From NCBI GenBank assembly GCA_963933115.1, contig CAWVSL010000049.1, forward strand, positions 1 through 18,272: a DNA stretch of 18,272 nucleotides, written 5' to 3'. The notes beneath the pieces were generated by a model. It searched no databases and was not told the origin of the DNA. It was given only the letters and a program-made list of their open reading frames with translations. This DNA comes from JALJPB01 sp963933115. GTDB lineage: Bacteria > Pseudomonadota > Gammaproteobacteria > Enterobacterales > Alteromonadaceae. Below, piece by piece: positions 7,259 through 15,309 of the stretch (positions are counted from its first letter, which is position 1; every line of letters begins with the position of its first letter). The translations under genes were made by a program, and so were the position numbers.

Positions 7259-8071
7259 TTATAATATAAATTCTTTTACAAATCGACTACCGAAATAAGA
7301 CAACGTTAAAAGTAATGAGGCAATTACCGTTAATACTAATACTTTGTGACCACGCCAACCTTGCTTAAAATGTCCCCATAAAATCAGCATGTAAACCAAT
7401 AAAGATATTAATGAAAGCACTGTTTTGTGTGCTCTTTCCCTAGCAAAAAAATCATCAAGAAAAATAAAACCACTAAATTGACTTAATAATAAAGATAACG
7501 TACCGATACTTAAGATTAAAAATAATTGATTTTCAACCTGCATCAATGGTGGTAAATGACTCACGGCCAGCAAGTTTTTATTTTTTAGTTTGTAATTGAT
7601 ATAGGCTACTTGGAAGGCGTAAAGTGTGGCAATAATTAATACGCAATAGGCAATTAAGGCTAAAGTGATATGCGTCACTAAAAATATTTTTTCAGTACTT
7701 AAAGGGATCAGAACATTAGGCGGAATAAAAATCATTAATAACTGCCAAATACCAGCAAAACTATAAACCACAGGCAGTAATAAATTAACTTTATATTTTA
7801 ATGCAACCAAAGAGACTAGTAAGGTAATAAGTAAACTAACGAGTGAAACAACATTTGGTAAACTAAAGTTTATATTGGCTTGTTGGTATAAATATTGACC
7901 ATTACTTAAAGTATGAGCAACCATTGCAATACAGCCTAAAGACAATACTAAGACAATATTTGGCCCTTTAGGGTGAAATAACCTCGACAATGTCGCGACT
8001 GATGCGAGTATATAACTGACAAAGGCAACGCTAGAACCAATTACTAATAAATCCACAAAGTGCTCCGACAC
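7259..8071 (-). CDS. ypjD: CcsA/HemX-like cytochrome c assembly family membrane protein (YpjD)
   Basis: A 270-residue protein with about eight predicted membrane helices, matching the Cytochrom_C_asm family (CcsA, CcmC, HemX). Conserved histidines occur in VTHITLALIAYC near residue 133, in AHKTVLSLISLLVYMLILWGH near 214-234, and shortly after in GWRGHK. The tryptophan-rich WWD haem-handling motif of true CcsA/CcmC is not visible, which fits the YpjD/HemX branch whose function is poorly known. In E. coli ypjD sits between ffh and yfjD. Here it is next to yfjD, but a permease gene separates it from ffh. The start is GTG at 8069-8071 with a poor Shine-Dalgarno, so the exact start is uncertain by a few codons. 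Confidence 0.85.
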   Translation of the reverse strand: MSEHFVDLLVIGSSVAFVSYILASVATLSRLFHPKGPNIVLVLSLGCIAMVAHTLSNGQYLYQQANINFSLPNVVSLVSLLITLLVSLVALKYKVNLLLPVVYSFAGIWQLLMIFIPPNVLIPLSTEKIFLVTHITLALIAYCVLIIATLYAFQVAYINYKLKNKNLLAVSHLPPLMQVENQLFLILSIGTLSLLLSQFSGFIFLDDFFARERAHKTVLSLISLLVYMLILWGHFKQGWRGHKVLVLTVIASLLLTLSYFGSRFVKEFIL

Positions 8072-8148
8072 TAATAAATATTCTACTGATTCTATCAGAT
8101 TGCTAGAGCAACTCCATGATAAATATCAAAGGATTGTTGATAAAAATT

Positions 8149-9252
8149 TTACCTTATTAATACTTTTCTTATTGGTTTTATCGCTAAAAAGGTAATAAGT
8201 AAAGCACAAAACAGGTTAAACCATTGAGGAAGAATGGAATGACTATACTGCATTTGTTCCGAAATATTGATGTCATAATAATTAAGGCAAAAGTCAAGAA
8301 AACTACCAAAAGCAATGGCACAAAGTGAAATTCCTAATAAGTAGTGAATAAGCACCTTCGCACCCATCTCGTTTTTAATAACACCAAGAGTTGATATATT
8401 CGTTGCGGGGCCAGCCATCATAAAAACTAAAGCCGTTCCCGGCGACAGCCCTGCTAAAATAAATCCGGCAGCAATAGGGGTTGAAGCGGTAGCACAAATG
8501 TACATAGGAATCGAAATGACTATCATCATTAACATGGCACCTAAACCACTGCCATAACTTAATAAAAAGTCCTGAGGTAAAAATGTTTTCACTAAGGTTG
8601 CAAAGAGTAAACCGATCACTAACCAAATAATGATGTCGTCAATAAGTTGTGTAGCTGCGTATTTAAAACCTTGTAATGTTTTGCTTTGAGTAAATGCCGG
8701 TCTATCGTTCACAGAGACACTCTGACTTGAACAACAGCTGACTTTTTTTGTTAGGTCAACGGCTGGCTGTAAGGCTTCTTTATTACAACAAGAAGTCATA
8801 CTTGAGTCTTTAGGGGACAACTCAGTTTTATCGTTAGTGCCATCTTCCTTTATTAACGAAACCAATAATCCGGTAATAATGGCAGAAGCTATCGCTGTGA
8901 TTGGTCGGTAGATAGTCATTATCGGGCCTAACATCGCATAAGAAACTGAAATTGAATCAACCCCTGTTTCAGGTGTTGCGACTAAAAAGGCTGCGGTGGC
9001 AGGTTTTGACGCACCACTTCGTCTTAACTCTGTCGCTACAGGGATTACACCACAAGAGCAAAGGGGTAAAGGGGCACCGATCAATGCGGCTTTTATAATA
9101 CTTTTATGACCACCACCAAGATGCTTACTTAATATTTTTGTTGGCACCCAAGCCTTCATAAGACCAGCAATTAATAAACCCAGTAACAACCAAGGGCTTG
9201 CTTCAGCACTTAATTCGATAAAATTATTTATTAAATCAGTAAACTTATCCAT
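8149..9252 (-). CDS. SO_0444-type Cu/Zn efflux permease (ArsP/DUF318 superfamily)
   Basis: A 367-residue inner-membrane permease of the Permease_1 (DUF318/ArsP) superfamily. The first membrane block carries GAPLPLCSCGVIPV (about residues 59-72, C65 and C67), followed by VATPETGVDS. The second block carries YICATASTPIAAG (about 251-263) and MAGPATNISTLGVI. Between the two blocks lies a hydrophilic loop of about 65 residues with two cysteine pairs, SCC at 154-156 and SCC at 172-174, likely metal-binding. This layout matches the family I know as the SO_0444 Cu/Zn efflux transporter. The metal is inferred; organoarsenical export as in ArsP is the main alternative. No ArsR-type regulator lies next to it, unlike the Shewanella locus as I recall it. 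It starts with ATG at 9250-9252, divergent from ffh. Confidence 0.85.
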   Translation of the reverse strand: MDKFTDLINNFIELSAEASPWLLLGLLIAGLMKAWVPTKILSKHLGGGHKSIIKAALIGAPLPLCSCGVIPVATELRRSGASKPATAAFLVATPETGVDSISVSYAMLGPIMTIYRPITAIASAIITGLLVSLIKEDGTNDKTELSPKDSSMTSCCNKEALQPAVDLTKKVSCCSSQSVSVNDRPAFTQSKTLQGFKYAATQLIDDIIIWLVIGLLFATLVKTFLPQDFLLSYGSGLGAMLMMIVISIPMYICATASTPIAAGFILAGLSPGTALVFMMAGPATNISTLGVIKNEMGAKVLIHYLLGISLCAIAFGSFLDFCLNYYDINISEQMQYSHSILPQWFNLFCALLITFLAIKPIRKVLIR

Positions 9253-9282
9253 TAATATTTCTTATGGTTGAATAAACTAAAA

Positions 9283-9309
9283 ATTATAGTGACAGCCTAA
9301 CAAATTCAA
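9283..9309 (-). promoter_or_regulatory. Possible promoter of the permease gene
   Basis: On the minus strand a perfect TATAAT occurs at 9288-9283, about 30 nt upstream of the ATG. A TTGAAT that could serve as -35 is at 9309-9304 with a short 15 bp spacer. The -10 is convincing and the -35 is weak. Confidence 0.35.
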
Positions 9310-9405
9310 TGCTTTTGTTAAAGATTAATAGAATATAAACGTTCAACTTGGAGAGTGTTTTGAATAATAAATCATTCAATTCAGTGCCTAGTTGATATTT
9401 TATCC

Positions 9406-9433
9406 TTTCGCTTATGTGTATGGCAGTTATAAT
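9406..9433 (+). promoter_or_regulatory. Possible ffh promoter
   Basis: A perfect TATAAT at 9428-9433 lies 40 nt upstream of the ffh start. Only a poor -35 (TTTCGC at 9406-9411, 16 bp spacer) goes with it. It lies in the 221 bp divergent region shared with the permease gene, and the inferred leader would be about 35 nt. Confidence 0.4.
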
Positions 9434-9473
9434 AGAAAAATATTTCGTCAATTTTCGCTTTTTTGAGTACTTT

Positions 9474-10856
9474 ATGTTTGAAAATTTATCCGAGCGTTTA
9501 ACTAAAACGTTAAAAAACATCAGTGGCCGTGGCCGTTTAACTGAAGACAATATTAAAGAGACTTTGCGTGAAGTGCGCATGGCATTACTTGAAGCCGATG
9601 TCGCCTTACCTGTTATTCGTGACTTTATCGGTAAAGTCAAGGAGCGTGCTGTTGGTAGTGATGTATCAAAAAGCTTAACGCCAGGCCAAGTTTTTGTAAA
9701 AATTGTTCAATCAGAACTCGAAAGTGCAATGGGAGAACACAACGAAGGTTTGAACCTCAAAGCTATTCCTCCAGCGGTTATCTTAATGGCGGGTTTACAA
9801 GGTGCTGGTAAAACGACCTCTGTTGCTAAATTAGCTAAATTTTTAACGGAACGTGAAAAGAAAAAAGTGCTAGTCGTTAGTGTTGATGTTTACCGACCGG
9901 CTGCAATTAAACAACTGCAAACGTTAGCTGCTGAAGTCAATGTTGAGTTTTTCGACAGCACTATTGAACAAAAACCTCTTGATATTGCTAATGCGGCAAT
10001 TGACCATGCGAAGAAAAAATTCTTTGATGTGGTTATTGTTGATACTGCAGGTCGCTTGCATGTTAACGAAAGCATGATGAAAGAGATACAAGAGCTCCAT
10101 AGTGTCATCAATCCAATAGAAACTTTGTTTACTGTTGATGCCATGACAGGTCAAGATGCGGCAAATACCGCTAAAGCTTTTGATGAGGCGTTACCTTTAA
10201 CGGGAATCATATTAACTAAAACTGATGGTGATGCTAGGGGTGGTGCTGCGTTATCAATTCGTCATATTACCGGCAAACCGATAAAATTTATGGGTGTTGG
10301 TGAAAAAACTGATGCCTTAGAAGCTTTTCATCCAGAACGTATTGCTTCACGAATTCTTGGTATGGGTGATGTGTTATCACTCATCGAAGAAGTTGAGCAA
10401 AAAGTTGATAAAGAGCAAGCGGCTAAACTTGCTGCCAAAGTTAAAGGCGGCAAGGGTTTTGATTTAGAAGATTTTCGTGACCAACTTGTACAAATGAAAA
10501 GTATGGGTGGCATGACAGGCATGATGAATAAGTTGCCAGGTATGGGCAATATGTCAGAGAAAATCAAAGATCAGATGGATGATAAGGTTACCGTTCAGAT
10601 GGAAGCCATCATTAATTCTATGACTCCCGGTGAGCGTCAAAAGCCTGAAGTTATAAAAGGTTCAAGAAAACGCAGAATTGCTGCTGGCTCTGGAACACAA
10701 ATTCAAGATGTGAATAAGTTATTAAAACAGTTTACCCAAATGCAAAAAATGATGAAAAAAATGTCGGGTAAAGGCGGTATGAAGAAAATGATGCGCAGTA
10801 TGCAAGGCATGATGCCTCCCGGTGGTGGCATGGGTGGCGGAATGTTTGGTCGTTAA
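9474..10856 (+). CDS. ffh: Signal recognition particle protein Ffh (SRP54)
   Basis: The GTPase of the signal recognition particle binds 4.5S RNA and signal sequences of nascent membrane proteins and delivers ribosomes to FtsY at the inner membrane. From the ATG at 9474 it has 460 residues (E. coli 453). It begins MFENLSERLTKTLKNISGRGRLTEDN, the N domain. The G domain has GLQGAGKTT at about 107-115, DTAGRL at 190-195 and TKTDGDARGG at 248-257. The methionine-rich M domain runs from about 330 to the end, finishing in a Met/Gly/Lys-rich tail. An in-frame upstream ATG at 9414 would add 20 residues with no family counterpart, so I chose 9474, preceded by a weak GAG. A strong terminator follows, so it is probably transcribed alone. 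Confidence 0.98.
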   Translation: MFENLSERLTKTLKNISGRGRLTEDNIKETLREVRMALLEADVALPVIRDFIGKVKERAVGSDVSKSLTPGQVFVKIVQSELESAMGEHNEGLNLKAIPPAVILMAGLQGAGKTTSVAKLAKFLTEREKKKVLVVSVDVYRPAAIKQLQTLAAEVNVEFFDSTIEQKPLDIANAAIDHAKKKFFDVVIVDTAGRLHVNESMMKEIQELHSVINPIETLFTVDAMTGQDAANTAKAFDEALPLTGIILTKTDGDARGGAALSIRHITGKPIKFMGVGEKTDALEAFHPERIASRILGMGDVLSLIEEVEQKVDKEQAAKLAAKVKGGKGFDLEDFRDQLVQMKSMGGMTGMMNKLPGMGNMSEKIKDQMDDKVTVQMEAIINSMTPGERQKPEVIKGSRKRRIAAGSGTQIQDVNKLLKQFTQMQKMMKKMSGKGGMKKMMRSMQGMMPPGGGMGGGMFGR

Positions 10857-10875
10857 TACCAAAGAGTATGCTAAA

Positions 10876-10914
10876 CCTATAAAAAAAAGCGCTGTTTAGC
10901 GCTTTTTTTATAGG
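10876..10914 (+). terminator. Intrinsic terminator after ffh
   Basis: CCTAT plus eight A residues and GCGCT (10876-10893) mirror AGCGC, seven T residues and ATAGG (10898-10914) around the loop GTTT. The GC core with a following U-run is the classic form. Because of the flanking A-run it would also work on the minus strand. It begins 19 nt after the ffh stop codon. Confidence 0.9.
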
Positions 10915-10961
10915 GACATTTATTGGAAATTATTATCAACGTAAATTAATGATTCTAAACA

Positions 10962-10970
10962 CCCCCCCCC
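10962..10970. repeat. C9 homopolymer tract
   Basis: Nine consecutive cytosines, followed by AC and then seven A residues, in otherwise AT-rich intergenic DNA. It lies about 150 bp upstream of the likely rpsP promoter. Such tracts are prone to slippage, both in the cell and in sequencing. Confidence 0.8.
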
Positions 10971-11019
10971 ACAAAAAAATAATGTTATCACTTGAAATAA
11001 TTAACAATATTTATTTATA

Positions 11020-11033
11020 TTTCAGTACTGAAA
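11020..11033. promoter_or_regulatory. Perfect 14-bp palindrome TTTCAGTACTGAAA
   Basis: A perfect two-fold symmetric site with no loop, typical of a dimeric repressor operator rather than an RNA hairpin. It lies about 85 bp upstream of the predicted rpsP -35. The binding protein is unknown. Confidence 0.3.
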
Positions 11034-11118
11034 ATAGCCATGGTAGAGCATTCATTAAACAATTTACTTTGCTTAAATAAAAATAGTAAAGCTTTGGCCT
11101 CTTTAAGTAAGGTATTAC

Positions 11119-11146
11119 TTGCTATTGCATACTAAAAGCGTAAAAT
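11119..11146 (+). promoter_or_regulatory. Probable promoter of the rpsP operon
   Basis: TTGCTA (11119-11124) and TAAAAT (11141-11146) are separated by 16 bp, giving four of six and five of six consensus matches. A GC-rich ACGCGAGC follows the -10, as in many growth-rate-controlled ribosomal promoters. It would give a leader of about 70 nt before rpsP. Confidence 0.55.
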
Positions 11147-11223
11147 ACGCGAGCTTTTCTTTCACTGCGGTGAAGGAAGTGTCTGGGAAAATCCGTTTAA
11201 CAATTAATTATATAGAGGACGAT

Positions 11224-11472
11224 ATGGTTACCATTCGTTTAGCTCGTGGCGGCGCAAAAAAGCGTCCATTCTATCAGGTTGTTGTTGCAGATAGCCGTAA
11301 TTCTCGCGATGGTCGTTTCATCGAGAGAGTTGGTTTCTTCAACCCAACAGCACAAGGTCAAGCTGAAAAATTACGCTTAGACTTAGACCGTATAACCCAT
11401 TGGGTTGGTCAAGGTGCGACTGTATCTGATCGTGTGGCTAAGTTAGTTAAAGACGCTCAAGTAGCAGCTTAA
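11224..11472 (+). CDS. rpsP: 30S ribosomal protein S16
   Basis: An 82-residue protein, the same length as in E. coli, binding 16S rRNA and helping 30S assembly. It begins MVTIRLARGGAKKRPFYQVVVADSRN and continues with DGRFIERVGFFNP, the conserved S16 core. The ATG at 11224 follows GAGGA at 11215-11219. A longer reading from 11119 adds 35 residues unlike any S16 and overlaps the promoter, so it is rejected. It is the first gene of the rpsP-rimM-trmD-rplS operon, with 29 bp to rimM. Confidence 0.98.
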   Translation: MVTIRLARGGAKKRPFYQVVVADSRNSRDGRFIERVGFFNPTAQGQAEKLRLDLDRITHWVGQGATVSDRVAKLVKDAQVAA

Positions 11473-11501
11473 TAACTTAGTAGTTGTAGAAGGAGTATTT
11501 A

Positions 11502-12029
11502 GTGAGCGAAGAAAATAAAATCATCTTAGGTAAAATAGGCGCTGTCTATGGAGTTAAAGGCTGGTTGAAGGTTCATTCATTTACTGGTGAAACTGAAGCA
11601 ATATTAGACTATTTCCCTTGGTCTTTAAAATTAGGGAACAAAACTCAATCAGTAGAAATTACCGATTGGCGCAAACATAACAAAGGTTTAATTGTTAAAG
11701 CTGCTGGTTTAGATGATCGAGATGTTGCGCAAGCATTAGTTGGATCTGAAATATTAGTTAGTGAAGCCGTGCTACCAGAATTACCCGAAGGGGAATTTTA
11801 TTGGCGCGACTTAATTGGCATGAACGTTGTTACTACCAATGGTTACGACCTTGGTACAGTATCTGAAATGATGGAAACTGGCGCTAACGATATACTGGTT
11901 GTAAAAGCTAACCCGAATGATGGTTTTAGTAAAAAAGAGCGGTTAATCCCTTATCTTTTTGAACAAGTTATTATTTCGGTAGATGCAAACACTAAACAAA
12001 TTTGTGTTGACTGGGAACCAGGTTTTTAA
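11502..12029 (+). CDS. rimM: Ribosome maturation factor RimM
   Basis: A 175-residue factor (E. coli 182) that binds S19 and assists maturation of the 30S head. The N-terminal RimM domain shows ILGKIGAVYGVKGWLKVHSFT at about residues 8-28. The C-terminal PRC-barrel domain has YWRDLIGMNVVTTNGYDLGTV and RLIPYLF, and the protein ends IKQICVDWEPGF-like (CVDWEPGF), as is usual. The start is GTG at 11502-11504 behind a strong AGAAGGAG at 11488-11495. It is followed by trmD after only 3 bp. Confidence 0.97.
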   Translation: MSEENKIILGKIGAVYGVKGWLKVHSFTGETEAILDYFPWSLKLGNKTQSVEITDWRKHNKGLIVKAAGLDDRDVAQALVGSEILVSEAVLPELPEGEFYWRDLIGMNVVTTNGYDLGTVSEMMETGANDILVVKANPNDGFSKKERLIPYLFEQVIISVDANTKQICVDWEPGF

Positions 12030-12032
12030 TTC

Positions 12033-12854
12033 GTGACTAGCGATAAATCAAATAAACTTTGGATTGGGGTGATAAGCCTTTTTCCTGAAATGTTTGATGC
12101 TATTACCGAATATGGGGTGACAGGCCGAGCGATCCGCAACGGGTTAATTGAGTTTCATAAGTGGAACCCAAGAGACTTTACTAATGATCGACATCGTACC
12201 GTTGACGACCGTCCTTATGGTGGTGGTCCGGGGATGTTGATGATGGTTCAACCGTTACGAGATGCTATTGCTGAAGCGCGTAAAGCTGCTAATGCTGATG
12301 CTTCTCTAAATGGTGGTGGAAAAGCAAAGGTTATATACTTGTCTCCTCAGGGACGAAAATTGGACCAAGCCGGTGTACGTGAATTAGCACAACATGATCG
12401 ACTAGTATTTATTGCTGGAAGATATGAAGGCATTGACGAACGATTAATTGAGTCAGATATTGACGAAGAATGGTCGATTGGCGATTACGTTTTAAGTGGT
12501 GGGGAACTACCTGCAATGAATGTAATTGATGCCGTAGCGCGTTTTGTGCCAGGTGTATTAGGACATCAACAATCAGCTGAAGAAGACTCGTTTTCTAATG
12601 GTTTATTGGATTGTCCACATTACACTAGGCCTGAGATACTTGAAGTTTCTTCTGATGAAGAAAAATCAGTACCTAAAGTGCTACTAAGTGGTAATCATGA
12701 ACACATAAGGCAATGGCGCCAATTTAAGTCTTTAGAAAGAACATGGGCCAGAAGACCGGAACTTTTAACTGACCTAGCTCTGACTGCGGAGCAGGAAGAA
12801 ATGCTTAATACCATCAAAAGTGGTAAAGAGCACAAACTTGCTGATTGCCAGTGA
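12033..12854 (+). CDS. trmD: tRNA (guanine-N1)-methyltransferase TrmD
   Basis: This SPOUT-class enzyme uses S-adenosylmethionine to methylate G37 of tRNAs next to the anticodon, preventing +1 frameshifts. The 273 residues are slightly longer than the roughly 255 in E. coli, with a few more at both ends. Key segments: WIGVISLFPEMF near 9-20, RPYGGGPGMLM near 60-70, then the trefoil-knot cofactor site YLSPQGRKLDQ, IAGRYEGIDER and IGDYVLSGGELPA, and DSFSNGLLDCPHYTRPE in the linker to the C-terminal domain. The start is GTG at 12033, 3 bp after the rimM stop and with no clear Shine-Dalgarno of its own, so translation is probably coupled to rimM. Confidence 0.97.
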   Translation: MTSDKSNKLWIGVISLFPEMFDAITEYGVTGRAIRNGLIEFHKWNPRDFTNDRHRTVDDRPYGGGPGMLMMVQPLRDAIAEARKAANADASLNGGGKAKVIYLSPQGRKLDQAGVRELAQHDRLVFIAGRYEGIDERLIESDIDEEWSIGDYVLSGGELPAMNVIDAVARFVPGVLGHQQSAEEDSFSNGLLDCPHYTRPEILEVSSDEEKSVPKVLLSGNHEHIRQWRQFKSLERTWARRPELLTDLALTAEQEEMLNTIKSGKEHKLADCQ

Positions 12855-12873
12855 ACACTAGGAAGAAGGTATT

Positions 12874-13227
12874 ATGAGTAAAATTATTGACATGCTCAAT
12901 CAAGAGCAATTAAAAACTGACTTACCAGTTTTCGCCCCAGGTGATACGGTAGTTGTTCAAGTTAAAGTAGTGGAAGCGGACAAAGAACGTTTACAAGCGT
13001 TTGAAGGCGTTATCATTTCTATTAAAAACCGTGGCTTACATTCTGCTTTCACTGTTCGTAAAATTTCGAATGGTGTAGGTGTTGAGCGTGTATTCCAGAC
13101 ACATAGCCCTATTGTTGACTCTATTTTAGTCAAACGTCGCGGTGATGTACGTCAAGCTAAACTTTATTACCTACGTGAACTTTCTGGTAAGAGAGCGAGA
13201 ATTAAAGAGAAATTGGCAAAAAGATAA
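12874..13227 (+). CDS. rplS: 50S ribosomal protein L19
   Basis: A 117-residue protein (E. coli 115) at the 30S-50S interface. Conserved segments include FAPGDTVVVQVKVVEADKERLQAFEGVII, RGLHSAFTVRKISNGVGVERVFQTHSP and RRGDVRQAKLYYLRELSGKRARIKEK. The ATG follows AAGAAGG at 12863-12869. It is the last gene of the operon, 19 bp after trmD, with a strong terminator downstream. Confidence 0.98.
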   Translation: MSKIIDMLNQEQLKTDLPVFAPGDTVVVQVKVVEADKERLQAFEGVIISIKNRGLHSAFTVRKISNGVGVERVFQTHSPIVDSILVKRRGDVRQAKLYYLRELSGKRARIKEKLAKR

Positions 13228-13263
13228 TCTCTTTTTAAACCAATTTACTAAAGCAAAACGTAT

Positions 13264-13299
13264 AAAAAAGCCTGAACAAGTAATTGTTCAGGCTTTTTT
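13264..13299 (+). terminator. Intrinsic terminator after rplS
   Basis: GCCTGAACAA (13270-13279) pairs perfectly with TTGTTCAGGC (13284-13293) around the loop GTAA, flanked by six A residues and followed by six T residues. It can work in both directions and so may also serve the converging yqhD-like gene. It is nearly identical to the hairpin at 16503-16526. Confidence 0.95.
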
Positions 13300-13434
13300 G
13301 ATAGTAGTTTTACCTTTTATATTCTTTAATACTGACGTTTATATTACTTATTCATCGAGCTTAAACATCAAACACTTTACCCTTGATGTCTATGCTATTT
13401 AATGTACAAGCTGTTAGACACGCTACTAACAGTA

Positions 13435-14592
13435 TTAGAGTGCTAACATTAATATTTTCCGGCTGACATCTAAAGTAATATCACTATGTTCACCAAGTTT
13501 GACCATACCATGTTGCTCTAATTTGGCTAGAATGCCATCAATATTGTCTTCTGTTAAACCCACTTCAGATAATCGTATGGGTACATTCATCTGTTGAAAA
13601 AAGGCTTCTGTTAAAGCAATGGCTTTATCAATTTTAATCGATTCGTCGTTATCGGTTAACTGCCAAACACGTTCGGCAAATTGCACTAGTTTTTCGCGTT
13701 TTTCATTACGTTTAACTTTCATAACCGCAGGCAAAATAATGGACAGTGTTCTGGCGTGGTCAATACCAAATCCGCCCGTTAACTCATGGCCTATCATATG
13801 TGTTGACCAATCTTGTGGAACACCTGCACCAATAAGGCCATTTAACGCCATCGTTGCCGACCACATAATATTGGCGCGTACTGCCAAATCATCTTTAGTT
13901 TCTGCCTGTAAGGCTTTAGGGCCCTCTTCAATTAATGTTTGCAATAAACCTTCAGCAAAACGGTCCTGTACTTTGCCATTAACACTATAGGTTAGGTATT
14001 GCTCCATAACATGAATAAAGGCGTCAATCACCCCGTTACCTATCTGACGGTCAGATAATGACAAGGTCACAGTCGGGTCTAATACCGCAAATTGAGGACA
14101 GACTAGCGCACTAGCAAAGGGTAATTTATTACCATCACGAGTGACAACAGAATTGCCATTACTCTCAGAACCAGTAGCTGGCAAAGTTAATACCGCACCA
14201 ATAGGCAGTGCTTGTCTGACCGGTGCTTGTTTAGCCAAAATGTCCCAAGGGTCTTCACCTTCATACAGAGCAGCTGAGGCAATAAATTTAGCGCCATCGA
14301 TAACTGAGCCGCCACCAACAGCCAGTAAATAATCGATACCTTGTTGTTTAATAATCGGTTGAGCTTTCATTAACGTTTCATAACTAGGATTGGGTTCTAT
14401 ACCAGAAAACTCAAACCACGTATGCTGAGCTAGTGCACTAACAACTTGATCATAAACACCATTATTCTTAATTGAGCCACCACCATAAACCACTAATACT
14501 TTAGCATCAGCGGGGATTTCATTAGTAATTAGGTGGATTTGGTTCTCACCAAAATGAATTTTTGTCGGGTTGTGAAAACTAAAATTTAACAA
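13435..14592 (-). CDS. yqhD: YqhD-like iron-containing NADPH-dependent aldehyde reductase
   Basis: A 385-residue group III (iron-containing) alcohol dehydrogenase, closely resembling E. coli YqhD (387). It would reduce short-chain aldehydes, such as lipid-peroxidation products and methylglyoxal, to alcohols using NADPH in the cytoplasm. The nucleotide-binding YGGGSIKNNG is at 36-45 and AVGGGSVIDG at 91-100. The predicted metal ligands D190, H194, H265 and H279 are all present within GVIDAFIHVMEQ, DWSTHMIGHE and GIDHARTL. The start is TTG at 14590-14592, with GAGG 8 nt upstream, and it lines up with the YqhD N-terminus. It is 27 bp downstream of the DJ-1-like gene, so the two form an operon. 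The orthology symbol is likely but inferred. Confidence 0.92.
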   Translation of the reverse strand: MLNFSFHNPTKIHFGENQIHLITNEIPADAKVLVVYGGGSIKNNGVYDQVVSALAQHTWFEFSGIEPNPSYETLMKAQPIIKQQGIDYLLAVGGGSVIDGAKFIASAALYEGEDPWDILAKQAPVRQALPIGAVLTLPATGSESNGNSVVTRDGNKLPFASALVCPQFAVLDPTVTLSLSDRQIGNGVIDAFIHVMEQYLTYSVNGKVQDRFAEGLLQTLIEEGPKALQAETKDDLAVRANIMWSATMALNGLIGAGVPQDWSTHMIGHELTGGFGIDHARTLSIILPAVMKVKRNEKREKLVQFAERVWQLTDNDESIKIDKAIALTEAFFQQMNVPIRLSEVGLTEDNIDGILAKLEQHGMVKLGEHSDITLDVSRKILMLAL

Positions 14593-14619
14593 AGGAAATA
14601 CCTCAATAATAAAATAAAA

Positions 14620-15309
14620 TTAAGCGTTTAATTGCTTCAGTAACTTCTGTGCGACTAAGGTTGAACTGGCTGGATTTTGTCCTGAAATAATTAATGCGTC
14701 TTGAACGGCAAAGGCATGCCAATCATCGACTTTTTGATAGTCACCACCACGTTTAATTAATTCATCTTCAAGTAAGAAAGGAACTATATCGGTTAATTGC
14801 ACCGCTTCTTCTTCACTGTTAGTGAACCCTGAAACAGCTTTGCCTTTAATTGCGTAATCGCCATTACTATCTTTAACATTTAAGAGGGCAGCAGTCGCAT
14901 GACATACGGTAGCAACAGGCTTATCAGTGGCTAGGAAACGTTCGATTAACGCGATAGAATCACTATTGTCAGTTAAGTCCCATAATGGACCATGTCCACC
15001 TGGATAGAAAACAGCGTCGAATTCATCAGCATTAACGTCAGATAAAACCAGTGTATTAGCAACCAAATTTTGTGCTTCAGTATCCGCATCAAATTTAACA
15101 GTGGCTGGCGTTTGAAAATCGTCTAATTTACTATTAGGATCGATAGGCGGTTGACCGCCAAGTGGTGACGCTAATGTTATCTCTAGACCCGCGTCTTTGA
15201 AGGTGTAATAGGGTGAAGCAAATTCTTCTATCCAAAAACCTGTTTTTTCACCGGTGTTACCTAAGTCTGCATGTGATGTTAGTACCATTAATATTTTCTT
15301 TGTATTCAT
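14620..15309 (-). CDS. DJ-1/PfpI family protein (Hsp31-like glyoxalase/chaperone)
   Basis: A 229-residue cytoplasmic protein of the DJ-1/PfpI superfamily, often mislabelled as a type 1 glutamine amidotransferase. The nucleophile-elbow cysteine is C136 in VATVCHATAALL, followed directly by H137. The acidic partner is likely E29 in GFWIEEFASPYYTF, and the YPGGHGPLWDL loop at 102-112 is typical of Hsp31-like members. Such proteins convert methylglyoxal to lactate without glutathione, or act as stress chaperones, so the exact activity is inferred. The ATG at 15307-15309 follows GAGG at 15316-15319. It is first in a two-gene unit with the YqhD-like reductase and divergent from a LysR regulator, which suggests an inducible response to reactive aldehydes. 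Confidence 0.88.
   Translation of the reverse strand: MNTKKILMVLTSHADLGNTGEKTGFWIEEFASPYYTFKDAGLEITLASPLGGQPPIDPNSKLDDFQTPATVKFDADTEAQNLVANTLVLSDVNADEFDAVFYPGGHGPLWDLTDNSDSIALIERFLATDKPVATVCHATAALLNVKDSNGDYAIKGKAVSGFTNSEEEAVQLTDIVPFLLEDELIKRGGDYQKVDDWHAFAVQDALIISGQNPASSTLVAQKLLKQLNA

Larger units (their letters stand above)
10857..11223. other. 367 bp region between ffh and rpsP
   Basis: Contents: the ffh terminator, a C9 homopolymer with an adjacent A7 run (10962-10979), a perfect 14-bp palindrome at 11020-11033, the probable rpsP promoter, and a leader of about 70 nt with a small TTCAC/GTGAA hairpin near 11161-11174. No gene is visible. Confidence 0.7.

Noticed and set aside
9414..9473. 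In-frame N-terminal extension of Ffh by 20 residues
   Set aside because: Ffh proteins begin MFxNLxxRL, matching the ATG at 9474. The extension overlaps the probable -10 TATAAT at 9428-9433.
11119..11223. In-frame extension of S16 by 35 residues
   Set aside because: S16 starts MVTIRLARGG and is 82 residues long with a GAGGA before 11224. The extra part covers the promoter and leader and begins at a TTG.
13142..13402. An 86-codon reading frame overlapping rplS and its terminator
   Set aside because: It runs in another frame through rplS and across the intrinsic terminator, has no Shine-Dalgarno, and resembles no protein family.
13619..13990. A 123-codon reading frame antisense to the yqhD-like gene
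   Set aside because: It is fully contained in a clear alcohol dehydrogenase gene on the other strand and shows no recognisable domain.
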